From DASUFH01 sp036274645 (GTDB taxonomy: Bacteria; Acidobacteriota; Terriglobia; 20CM-2-55-15), in NCBI GenBank assembly GCA_036274645.1, contig DASUFH010000340.1, forward strand, positions 1 to 5,160: a stretch of DNA of 5,160 bases, written 5' to 3'. The position numbers and the translations under genes are program-made. The notes beneath the pieces were generated by a model, which was not told the origin of the DNA, searched no databases, and worked only from the letters and a program-made list of their open reading frames with translations. Every line of letters begins with the position of its first letter. Within the stretch, counting starts at the first letter, position 1. Shown piece after piece: positions 1-5,160 of the stretch.

Positions 1-339
1 GATGAACACCTCCGGATCGCTGGTCAGCGCCGACATGCGGATGCGATCGCCGAGAATCGCTCCGCCGGTAAACGGACTCGATGGATCCACTGCCACAATG
101 GCCAGCTTGCGGTCCTCTGCCCGGTAAGCGGCCGCCAGGCGGTCCACCAGCGTGCTCTTTCCCACCCCCGGACTCCCGGTGACCCCGATAACCCGGCCTC
201 CACCCGTCTTCGCGTAGAGCCGGCGCAACATCGCAAAACTCTCCGGCGCGCGGTTCTCGATTGCCGTAATCGCGCGCGCCATGGATCGCGTGTTCCCGGC
301 CAGCAGGCCGTCCACCAGCGTTTCCGGATCTATGGGCAT
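1..339 (-). CDS. meaB: MeaB/ArgK-type GTPase, N-terminal part (113 codons, runs off window start)
   Basis: MeaB is a G3E P-loop GTPase that chaperones adenosylcobalamin-dependent methylmalonyl-CoA mutase, gating cofactor loading and protecting the enzyme. The frame starts at ATG 339-337 (MPIDPETLVDGLLAG) and stays open to position 1, ending at PEVFI. The Walker A motif GSPGVGKST is at residues 55-63 (about 177-151). VDPSSPFTGGAILGDRIRM at residues 84-102 is the conserved switch I/G2 stretch of the family. No strong Shine-Dalgarno precedes this ATG. The start was chosen because it gives the family's usual N-terminus and lies just after the dehydrogenase stop. In intact homologues FI is followed at once by about three residues and then ATRGHLGG, which is exactly what resumes on the opposite strand at 522. 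The piece therefore looks like half of one gene that was cut and flipped, although a full copy continuing left of the window cannot be excluded. Confidence 0.93.
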   Translation of the reverse strand, partial: MPIDPETLVDGLLAGNTRSMARAITAIENRAPESFAMLRRLYAKTGGGRVIGVTGSPGVGKSTLVDRLAAAYRAEDRKLAIVAVDPSSPFTGGAILGDRIRMSALTSDPEVFI

Positions 340-370
340 GGACAGTTTGACATGTTCAGACCTGCGGTTT

Positions 371-529
371 TCAGGACTTGAGCAACTCGCGAGCGATGAC
401 GAGCCGTTGGATTTCGCTCGTTCCCTCCCCGATCGTGCACAGTTTCACGTCCCGGTAAAACTTCTCGGCCGGGTAGTCCTTGATGAATCCATATCCGCCA
501 TGAATCTGGACACATTCATTGGCCACGCG
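371..529 (-). CDS. Acyl-CoA dehydrogenase, C-terminal fragment (52 codons)
   Basis: This is the C-terminal end of an FAD-dependent acyl-CoA dehydrogenase, which makes trans-2-enoyl-CoA in fatty or branched-chain acyl-CoA oxidation. Read from 529 down to the TGA at 371-373, it begins RVANECVQIHGGYGF and continues through a KDYPAEKFYRD segment to IGEGTSEIQR and RELLKS. QIHGGYGF is a hallmark of the family's C-terminal helical domain. The Glu of IGEGTSEIQR (fragment residue 35) sits where medium- and short-chain enzymes carry the catalytic base. About 320 upstream residues are missing: beyond 529 the minus-strand frame turns into non-homologous PRWP, because that DNA is antisense to meaB. The gene ends 31 bases before the meaB start, as in a typical operon. 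Substrate chain length cannot be told from this piece. The family call is secure; the break is discussed at the junction feature. Confidence 0.9.
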   Translation of the reverse strand, partial: RVANECVQIHGGYGFIKDYPAEKFYRDVKLCTIGEGTSEIQRLVIARELLKS

Positions 530-1151
530 GGGCCATCTGGGCGGTCTCGCGGCCGCCACACTGGACGTGGTGCGGGCGCTGGACGCGGCCGGGAAAGATC
601 CGGTGATCGTGGAAACCGTCGGCGTCGGCCAGGACGAGGTCGATATCGTGGAAATCGCCGATATCTCGATCGTTGTCCTTGCGCCCGGACTGGGCGACGA
701 CGTTCAGGCGCTCAAGGCCGGCGTCATGGAAATCGCCGACATCTTCGTGATCAACAAAGCCGACCGTCCCGGAGCGGAGAAGATGCGCCGGGCGATCGAG
801 GCGCTGCAGGCTCTCGCGCCGCGCCGAGACGGCTGGTCTCCGCCGATCGTGGAAACGGTCGCCACCGATGACCGTGGAATCGAGGGGTTGCGCCAGGCGA
901 TCGACGAGTTTGGCGCCCGGACAAGCGCGCCGGAACAGGTCGAGCAAAAACGCCGGGCGTCGGCCCGCCGGCAGTTGATGGCGCTGCTCGAAGAGCGGTT
1001 GATGAACGCCGCGCTGCGGTCCGTGTTCCCGGACGAAACGCTCGATCAACTGGTTGCCGCTTTGGCCAGGCGCGAACAGGATCCCTACACGGTCGTCGAG
1101 ACGATCGTCCGGACTGCGCGCTTTAAGGCGTGGAAGGAGCCTTCTCCATGA
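519..1151 (+). CDS. meaB: MeaB/ArgK-type GTPase, C-terminal part (5' end lost at inverted junction)
   Basis: This is the remainder of the methylmalonyl-CoA mutase GTPase chaperone. Homology begins at codon 522 (ATRGHLGG). ETVGVGQDEVDI is the G3/switch II-like motif, NKAD (753-764) is the guanine-specificity G4 motif, and the C-terminal helical dimerisation region runs to KAWKEPSP. The 209 codons plus 113 on the minus strand plus about 3 missing give about 325 residues, a normal MeaB length. No genuine start exists here: the in-frame TTG at 519 comes from flipped dehydrogenase DNA, and an in-frame TGA lies at 501-503. As drawn, the piece lacks Walker A and would be non-functional. The TGA at 1149-1151 overlaps the epimerase ATG (ATGA), so the two are translationally coupled. 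If the junction is an artefact, the real gene is intact. Confidence 0.93.
   Translation: MATRGHLGGLAAATLDVVRALDAAGKDPVIVETVGVGQDEVDIVEIADISIVVLAPGLGDDVQALKAGVMEIADIFVINKADRPGAEKMRRAIEALQALAPRRDGWSPPIVETVATDDRGIEGLRQAIDEFGARTSAPEQVEQKRRASARRQLMALLEERLMNAALRSVFPDETLDQLVAALARREQDPYTVVETIVRTARFKAWKEPSP
521..529. other. Inverted junction splitting meaB, with 9-bp shared sequence
   Basis: GGCCACGCG at 521-529 belongs to two genes at once. Read on the minus strand it encodes R-V-A of the dehydrogenase, just before NECVQIHGG. Read on the plus strand it is the last G of an expected ATG followed by A-T-R of MeaB, just before GHLGG. Left of it all homology is minus-strand; right of it all homology is plus-strand. 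The rebuilt ancestral order therefore has CGCGTGGCC in the dehydrogenase and GGCCACGCG in meaB as 9-bp inverted repeats about 520 bases apart. Short inverted microhomology at a flip is the known signature of multiple-displacement-amplification chimeras and of fold-back template switching. A true small inversion between the repeats would look the same from inside this window. Confidence 0.85.
1134..1139 (+). promoter_or_regulatory. Shine-Dalgarno for methylmalonyl-CoA epimerase
   Basis: AAGGAG lies eight bases before ATG 1148, inside the last codons of meaB. It decides the epimerase start at 1148 rather than the in-frame upstream TTG at 1130, and it supports coupling of the two genes. Confidence 0.75.
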
Positions 1152-1546
1152 AAATCGATCACATCGGAATCGCAGTCCGCTCACTCGAGGAAGCCCTCAA
1201 GCTCTATCGCGACGTGATGGGCATGGCCGTTTCCGGTTATGATGACGTCGCCGATCAGGGCGTGCGCGTGGCGATGCTGCCGGCCGGCGACTCGCGTATC
1301 GAACTGCTCGAACCGCTCGGCGACAACTCGCCGATTGAGAAATTCATGGCGAGACGCGGCGAGGGGATTCATCACATCGCTATCTCTGTCGACAACATTG
1401 AAAATGCGCTGGCCCGCCTGAAGGCGGCCGGAGTCCGGCTGATCGACGAAACGCCGAAACAGGGCGCGCACGGCTCACGTATTGCGTTCGTGCACCCGTC
1501 GGCCAATCACGGAGTACTTTTGGAGCTGGTTGAACATGTCCAATGA
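1148..1546 (+). CDS. mce: Methylmalonyl-CoA epimerase (VOC family)
   Basis: This cytosolic metalloenzyme interconverts (2S)- and (2R)-methylmalonyl-CoA, feeding the B12-dependent mutase that makes succinyl-CoA. The 132-residue product matches the family's usual 130-150. It has two vicinal-oxygen-chelate half-repeats, the first opening MKIDHIGIAV and the second GIHHIAISVDN. The four expected metal ligands are visible: His5, Glu52 (in RIELLEP, where the Propionibacterium enzyme has Gln), His76 and Glu126 (in GVLLELVEH). KGAHGSRIAFVHP-type sequence near residues 105-117 (here QGAHGSRIAFVHP) is typical of the family. The start is fixed by DHIGIAV and by AAGGAG at 1134. It overlaps meaB by 4 bases and the next gene by 11. 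Its place directly after meaB is strong context for the methylmalonyl role rather than another VOC function. Confidence 0.95.
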   Translation: MKIDHIGIAVRSLEEALKLYRDVMGMAVSGYDDVADQGVRVAMLPAGDSRIELLEPLGDNSPIEKFMARRGEGIHHIAISVDNIENALARLKAAGVRLIDETPKQGAHGSRIAFVHPSANHGVLLELVEHVQ

Positions 1547-2399
1547 CATCAGGATCGGAATCATCGGCGGAAGCGGCCTCTACAACATGGACGGCCTCAC
1601 GCAGATACAAGAGGTCGAAATCAAGACGCCCTACGGCAACGCCTCAGACAAATATCGCGTCGGCAATCTCGAAGGCCGCCGCGTGGCGTTTCTGGCCCGG
1701 CACAGCCGGGACCATTCCATTTCGCCGTCGGAACTGAATTTCCGCGCCAACATCTACGGGTTCAAGAAGCTGGGCGTCGAATGGATTCTTTCGGCGAGCG
1801 CCGTCGGTTCGCTCAAGGAGGAACTGCGGCCGCTCGACATCGTGCTGCCCGATCAATTCTTTGACCGCACCAAGGCGCGGCCGTCCACGTTTTTCACCGA
1901 TGGCATCGTGGCGCATATCAGCTTCGATACGCCGGTCTGCCCGGTGCTTTCCGACGTTATTGCCGCGGCCGGACAGGACGCCGATGTGCCGATCAAACGC
2001 GGAGGAACCTACGTCTGCATGGAAGGCCCGCAGTTTTCGACCAAGGCCGAATCGAATGTGTACCGGTCCTGGGGCATGGACCTGATCGGCATGACGAACC
2101 TGCAGGAGGCGAAGCTCGCGCGGGAGGCGGAGATCTGCTACGTGACGATTGCCATGGTGACGGACTACGACTGCTGGCATCCGGATCATGACGCGGTGAC
2201 CGTAGCCGACATCATTGCGAATCTGCAGAAGAACAGCGCCAACGCGCAACGGATCATCAAGGCGGCGTTGAAGCGGCTGCCCGTGGAGCGCACGTGCAAG
2301 TGCGGCCACGCCTTGAAGTACGCGATCCTGACCGACCTGAAGAGCGCGCCGGAACGAGCGCGGAACAAGCTGGAACTGTTGCTGCAGAAGTACGTGTAG
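1536..2399 (+). CDS. mtnP: S-methyl-5'-thioadenosine phosphorylase (PNP/MTAP family 2)
   Basis: The enzyme phosphorolyses methylthioadenosine (from polyamine and related synthesis) to adenine and 5-methylthioribose-1-phosphate, the entry to methionine salvage. The product is 287 residues, normal for the family. Visible motifs are GGSGLY (11-16, phosphate loop), ARHSRDH (54-60, with Arg55-His56 at the phosphate site), SASAVGSL (86-93), GGTYVCMEGPQFSTKAES (156-173) and AMVTDYDCWH (206-215). The Asp in TDYDCW is the adenine-recognising residue of MTA phosphorylases where guanine/inosine PNPs carry Asn, which favours MTA over general PNP. A C-K-C pair (254-256) near the C-terminus resembles the disulfide CxC of some archaeal MTAPs. 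ATG 1536 was chosen because MSNDIRIGIIGGSG is the family's N-terminus and TGGAG (1521-1525) precedes it. It overlaps the epimerase stop by 11 bases, so the genes are probably coupled. No other methionine-salvage gene is in the window. Confidence 0.92.
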   Translation: MSNDIRIGIIGGSGLYNMDGLTQIQEVEIKTPYGNASDKYRVGNLEGRRVAFLARHSRDHSISPSELNFRANIYGFKKLGVEWILSASAVGSLKEELRPLDIVLPDQFFDRTKARPSTFFTDGIVAHISFDTPVCPVLSDVIAAAGQDADVPIKRGGTYVCMEGPQFSTKAESNVYRSWGMDLIGMTNLQEAKLAREAEICYVTIAMVTDYDCWHPDHDAVTVADIIANLQKNSANAQRIIKAALKRLPVERTCKCGHALKYAILTDLKSAPERARNKLELLLQKYV

Positions 2400-2487
2400 G
2401 TTACGGCCGGATTGCTTCTCGGTCCCCGTCTGTTTGCAGGGGCGGCCGATGCGGCCCGACGTTCACCAGAATTCACTCCGAAACAAT

Positions 2488-2506
2488 GGGCGGTCATAGA
2501 CCGCCC
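2488..2506. repeat. Perfect 8-bp inverted repeat, REP-like hairpin
   Basis: GGGCGGTC (2488-2495) and GACCGCCC (2499-2506) form a perfect stem around a 3-base ATA loop, followed by CTACAAGG. It sits in the 172-base gap between the MTA phosphorylase and the CPBP protease. No T-run follows on the plus strand, so it is not a standard intrinsic terminator. It could still stabilise the 3' end of the upstream mRNA or attenuate read-through. The form (GC-rich short palindrome with a TGTAGGGGCGGTC-type flank on the minus strand) resembles dispersed REP-type extragenic palindromes. With one copy visible, that is inference. I see no convincing promoter elsewhere in this gap. Confidence 0.6.
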
Positions 2507-2571
2507 CTACAAGGCAAAGACGCGCAGCCGGGAGGGGCGACGGCAAACAATCCGGTCTCAATCTCCTGACC

Positions 2572-3441
2572 ATGTCTTTCCCATTCATCAATGAATCCGG
2601 TGAACTCCGCTCGGGCTGGAAGTTCCTCGTCTTCACCGTCATCTTCCTGCTGCTCTGGTTCATCACCGCCATCATCCTGAGCGTAGTCTTCCGCCTGACC
2701 CCCATTCCCTACGACTTCCTCACGAACCTGGCCTTGAACGCCCTGGCCCTCTTCTTTCCGGCAATCGGCGCAACGCTGTTCGTGGCTCGCTTCGTCGACC
2801 ATCGGCCCGCTTCCACGTTCATCGGATTCGAGAACTGGCCCCGGAGTCTCGCCATCGGACTGGTCATCGGCGCGACACTGCTGGTTGTGATCGTGGCAGC
2901 CACGGCGATCTTCGGCGGACTGCGGATCGGGCCGGGAGGCGCCCGGTGGCCCGTCTGGCTCGCGACGGCGGCAATCCTTGTGCTGGCGGCGGCCAACGAG
3001 GAACTGGTCTTTCGGGGCTATCCGCTGCAATCGCTCGCCCGGGGCATCGGCGAGTGGCCGGCCGCCATGGTGATGTCCGGTCTGTTTGGACTGCTCCATG
3101 TTGGCAATCCCCACGCTTCGGTGATCGGTATAATGAATACGATTGTCGCGGGTTTGATGCTCTCCAGGGCCTATTTCAAGGCGCGTTCCATATGGCTTCC
3201 CTATGGCATCCATGTGGCCTGGAACACCGGGCTGGGAATCGTGTTGGGATTCTCGCTCTCGGGAATTGAGGTGGAATCCCTGTTGAGGTCATCCGCGAGC
3301 GGATCGGCAACGCTGACGGGAGGGCCCTACGGCCCGGAGGGCGGAGTGTTATGCGCGGTCACGTTCCTGGCTGGATTTGCCGCCATCCACGCGCTTTCCA
3401 AATCGGAAACCTCAAAAGATCATGACCATACCGTTCGTTAA
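2572..3441 (+). CDS. CPBP (Abi/Rce1-like) intramembrane metalloprotease
   Basis: This is a predicted polytopic inner-membrane protein of 289 residues in the CPBP family, related to the eukaryotic CAAX prenyl endopeptidase Rce1. The family motifs are in order: EELVFRGYPLQ (Glu143-Glu144, Arg148), LLHVGNP (His176) and IHVAWN (His214, Asn218). These supply the catalytic glutamate, the histidines and the asparagine. Hydrophobic segments lie near residues 17-39, 52-75, 92-116, 126-142, 163-176, 183-200, 208-230 and 257-275. The N-terminus FINESGELRSGWKF is a recurrent opening of bacterial CPBP proteins and supports ATG 2572, although no clear Shine-Dalgarno precedes it. The C-terminal tail is short and polar. 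The substrate is unknown; bacterial members are linked variously to bacteriocin immunity and peptide processing, and nothing here points to one. The 3' end overlaps dapF by 20 bases. Confidence 0.9.
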   Translation: MSFPFINESGELRSGWKFLVFTVIFLLLWFITAIILSVVFRLTPIPYDFLTNLALNALALFFPAIGATLFVARFVDHRPASTFIGFENWPRSLAIGLVIGATLLVVIVAATAIFGGLRIGPGGARWPVWLATAAILVLAAANEELVFRGYPLQSLARGIGEWPAAMVMSGLFGLLHVGNPHASVIGIMNTIVAGLMLSRAYFKARSIWLPYGIHVAWNTGLGIVLGFSLSGIEVESLLRSSASGSATLTGGPYGPEGGVLCAVTFLAGFAAIHALSKSETSKDHDHTVR

Positions 3442-4258
3442 AACGCAGGCCCTGGGCAATGACTTCATTCTCGTCGAGCAGAGCGCCGCTTCGGCCGGCA
3501 CATCCCGCCCGTTCCCGGAGCTGGCCCAGCGCATCTGCCATCGGCAGTTTGGCGTCGGCGCCGACGGGCTGATCCTGTGGCGGCCGGAAGACGCGTTGTT
3601 CGATCTGCGGATCATCAATCGCGACGGCAGCGAAGCCGAATGTTCGGGGAACGGCCTGCGGTGTGTGGCGGCCTATCTGATCGAATCGGGACTCTGGCCG
3701 AAACCGGAAATCCAGTTACGAACGGTGTCCGGTGTTTACCGGTTGCGGCGGCAAGGCGCCCAGTACGAAGCGGACATGGGGAAACCGCATCTCGTTCCTG
3801 CGGAAATTCCTTTTGTTCCGAGTCGCCCCATGGACCGCGTCGTCGATGAGCCGTTCACGGTCGGGGCGGACCAGGTCCGGATCACCGCATGTTCGACCGG
3901 CAACCCGCACTGTTCCCTCTTTGTGGACCGGATCGACTCGGAGTACGTGAACCGTATCGGACCCGCCATCGAATGGCATCCGGCGTTTCCGAACCGGACG
4001 AACGTGGAATTTATCCGCGTGATCAACGATCACGAAATCGAAGTGGCATTCTGGGAACGGGGCGTCGGCCGGACATTTGCCTCGGGAACGGGTTCGTGCG
4101 GCGCCACAGTCGCATCGATTTTGAATGGAAAGACCGGCCGGTGTGTGACGGTTCACACCGAGGCCGGCACGCTCACGGTGGAATGGGGCAGCGACGAACG
4201 GCTGATGCTGACGTCCACCGCCAGCGTTGTGGCGGAAGGAATGTATCTGGAGGCGTAA
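3422..4258 (+). CDS. dapF: Diaminopimelate epimerase homologue with Ser at both catalytic Cys positions
   Basis: DapF converts LL- to meso-diaminopimelate for lysine and peptidoglycan. The 278-residue product has the two-lobed, cofactor-independent epimerase pattern. Substrate-binding motifs are kept: ALGNDF (Asn13), NRDGSE (67-71), GNPHC (160-164), NVEF (194-197) and WERGVG (211-216). The catalytic positions are changed. The motif N-x-D-G-S-x4-C-G-N-G reads N-R-D-G-S-EAEC-S-G-N-G, so Ser75 replaces the first Cys and a Cys (74) lies one residue earlier. The second site, ACGTGxC in standard enzymes, is ASGTGSC, so Ser221 replaces the second Cys; Cys226 is the usual downstream non-catalytic one. 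The reading frame is otherwise clean, so this is not decay. ATG 3422 is set by IPFVKTQALGNDF. The gene overlaps CPBP by 20 bases and ypdA by one. It is either a serine-type DapF subfamily or a related isomerase. Confidence 0.88.
   Translation: MTIPFVKTQALGNDFILVEQSAASAGTSRPFPELAQRICHRQFGVGADGLILWRPEDALFDLRIINRDGSEAECSGNGLRCVAAYLIESGLWPKPEIQLRTVSGVYRLRRQGAQYEADMGKPHLVPAEIPFVPSRPMDRVVDEPFTVGADQVRITACSTGNPHCSLFVDRIDSEYVNRIGPAIEWHPAFPNRTNVEFIRVINDHEIEVAFWERGVGRTFASGTGSCGATVASILNGKTGRCVTVHTEAGTLTVEWGSDERLMLTSTASVVAEGMYLEA
4249..4253 (+). promoter_or_regulatory. Shine-Dalgarno for the YpdA-type gene
   Basis: GGAGG lies four bases before ATG 4258, within the last codons of dapF. It fixes the start at the TAATG overlap. 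The spacing is short but within range for coupled genes. Confidence 0.7.
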
Positions 4259-5160
4259 TGTCGGAAACGCTCGATCTTGTCATTGTGGGCGCCGGACCGA
4301 GCGGTCTGGCTGCGGCGATTGAAGCCGCGAAGCAGCGGCTGAACTATGTCGTGCTGGAGAAAGGCTGTGTCACCAACTCCATTTTTCATTTCCCCGCGCA
4401 CATGGTGTTTTTCACCACGCCGGAACTGCTGGAAATCGGCGGACTGCCCCTCGTGTGCGAACGTGAAAAGCCCACGCGCAACGAGGCGCTGAAGTATTAC
4501 CGGCGGGCGGTCGGCGCGTTTGATCTGGCGGTGCGCCAGTACGAAGGCGTGGACGAGATCCGGCAGATCGGCGAACGCCGTTTTGAGGTGCGCGCGGCCG
4601 GAAACGTCTACACGACGCGCAACGTGGCTCTGGCGATCGGGTACTACGACACGCCCAACAAGCTGGGCGTCCCGGGAGAGGACCTGCCGCACGTCTCCCA
4701 TTACTACACCGAGCCGCACTCGTTCTATAACCGCGATGTCGTCGTGATCGGCGGCAAGAACTCGGCCGCGGAAGCGGCGCTCGACCTGTTCCGCGCCGGC
4801 GCGCGCGTTTCGCTCGTGCACCGCCGGGCGGAATTGGGCTCGACCCTCAAGTATTGGGTCCGGCCGGACATTGAGAACCGCCTGAAGGCGGGCGAGATCA
4901 CACCCTATCTGAATTCGACCGTTCAGGAGATCACGCCGACTGTGGTACGCGTCGTGCAAAACGGAACTGAACGGGAGATCCGGGCCGATCAGGTGTTTGC
5001 GTTGACGGGATACTTTACGACGACCCGATTTTTTGAGCAGCTGGGCGTCGAGGTGAATCCGGAGACCCTCCGGCCAAGGCTCGACCCTGAAACCTTTGAA
5101 ACCAACGTTCCTGGAGTTTTCGTGGCCGGTTCGGCCATTGCCGGACGGCTCAATGGGGAA
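4258..5160 (+). CDS. ypdA: YpdA-type FAD/NAD(P)-dependent oxidoreductase (putative bacillithiol disulfide reductase), 3' end beyond window
   Basis: This two-dinucleotide-fold flavoprotein belongs to the thioredoxin-reductase-like YpdA/Bdr family, which in Firmicutes is proposed to reduce bacillithiol disulfide with NADPH. 301 codons are present and about 20-30 are missing, judged by the family's 320-330. The FAD fold GAGPSGLAAAIEAA is at residues 11-24. KGCVTNSIFHFP and the following FFTTPELLEIGG stretch (about 35-61) are characteristic of YpdA rather than TrxB. The NAD(P) fold VVIGGKNSAAEAALD is near residues 161-175, and NVPGVFVAGS near 282-291 binds FAD. The TrxB redox pair CxxC is absent, as expected. 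The active-site Cys reported in the Staphylococcus protein (GGGPCGL) is Ser15 here. The start overlaps the dapF stop as TAATG. Without bshA/B/C in view, the thiol partner is unproven. Confidence 0.88.
   Translation, partial: MSETLDLVIVGAGPSGLAAAIEAAKQRLNYVVLEKGCVTNSIFHFPAHMVFFTTPELLEIGGLPLVCEREKPTRNEALKYYRRAVGAFDLAVRQYEGVDEIRQIGERRFEVRAAGNVYTTRNVALAIGYYDTPNKLGVPGEDLPHVSHYYTEPHSFYNRDVVVIGGKNSAAEAALDLFRAGARVSLVHRRAELGSTLKYWVRPDIENRLKAGEITPYLNSTVQEITPTVVRVVQNGTEREIRADQVFALTGYFTTTRFFEQLGVEVNPETLRPRLDPETFETNVPGVFVAGSAIAGRLNGE

Noticed and set aside
603..857. Recurring GTGGAAAYCGYC-like words in meaB
   Set aside because: They encode IVETV or MEIAD-type protein segments required by the GTPase. They are coincidental codon repeats, not a DNA repeat array.
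281..871. Plus-strand open frame of 196 codons, arginine/glycine-rich
   Set aside because: It runs straight through the inverted junction, antisense to meaB and the dehydrogenase and then out of frame with meaB. Its RGR/GRG composition is what GC-rich shadow frames give.
1644..2309. Minus-strand open frame of 221 codons antisense to the MTA phosphorylase
   Set aside because: It is the mirror of a well-conserved coding frame, with no recognisable motif and Arg/His/Val-rich shadow composition.
2488..2515. Intrinsic terminator for the MTA phosphorylase
   Set aside because: The hairpin is good but is followed by CTACAAGG, not a T-run, on the plus strand.
2400..2571. Promoter for the CPBP-dapF-ypdA run
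   Set aside because: No pair of -35/-10 hexamers with acceptable spacing could be seen. A promoter may exist but cannot be supported by eye.
2494..3213. Minus-strand open frame of 239 codons opposite the CPBP protease
   Set aside because: It is very polar (Asp, Glu, Gln, Arg-rich) because it mirrors hydrophobic membrane codons; there is no domain or start signal.
4153..4959. Minus-strand open frame of 268 codons opposite dapF and ypdA
   Set aside because: It spans the junction of two genuine plus-strand genes and has no motif, so it is a GC-rich shadow frame.
2572..5160. Defence or bacteriocin-immunity island built on the CPBP (Abi) protein
   Set aside because: The neighbours are housekeeping-type metabolic genes in a tight operon-like run, with no toxin, peptide, nuclease or mobile gene nearby. 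Most CPBP proteins are not abortive-infection genes.

Overview
This is a GC-rich bacterial window (about 60% G+C by eye). It looks like a metagenome or draft contig from a Gram-negative-type, DAP-using bacterium. Acidobacteriota is my best guess, from the MeaB subtype with an 'ATRGHLGG' segment, the unusual serine-type DapF, a CPBP protein starting 'FINESGELRSGWKF', and a YpdA homologue outside Firmicutes. The taxon is an inference; there is no rRNA or other marker gene.

Layout. Positions 1-529 read on the minus strand: the last 52 codons of an acyl-CoA dehydrogenase (529-371), then after 31 bases the first 113 codons of the MeaB GTPase (339-1). At 521-529 the sequence flips. From there the plus strand carries the remaining 209 codons of MeaB (to 1151), then methylmalonyl-CoA epimerase (1148-1546) and an MTA-phosphorylase-type enzyme (1536-2399), each overlapping its neighbour. 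A 172-base gap with a perfect 8-bp inverted repeat follows. The second run is a CPBP intramembrane protease (2572-3441), diaminopimelate epimerase (3422-4258) and a YpdA-type flavoprotein (4258 to beyond the window end), again overlapping start to stop.

How the genes work together. The ancestral order was almost certainly acyl-CoA dehydrogenase, meaB, mce, mtnP on one strand. The first three fit odd-chain or branched acyl-CoA breakdown through methylmalonyl-CoA; the mutase itself is not in the window. The MTA phosphorylase is translationally coupled to them but belongs to methylthioadenosine salvage. The second run pairs lysine/peptidoglycan synthesis (DapF) with a putative thiol-redox reductase (YpdA) and a membrane protease, with no obvious single pathway.

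The two points most worth a second look are the inverted junction inside MeaB, which has 9 bp of shared sequence and is either an assembly/amplification chimera or a small real inversion, and the DapF homologue in which both catalytic cysteine positions are serine. I saw no CRISPR array, tRNA, rRNA, insertion sequence or defence system, and no convincing novel multi-gene system.
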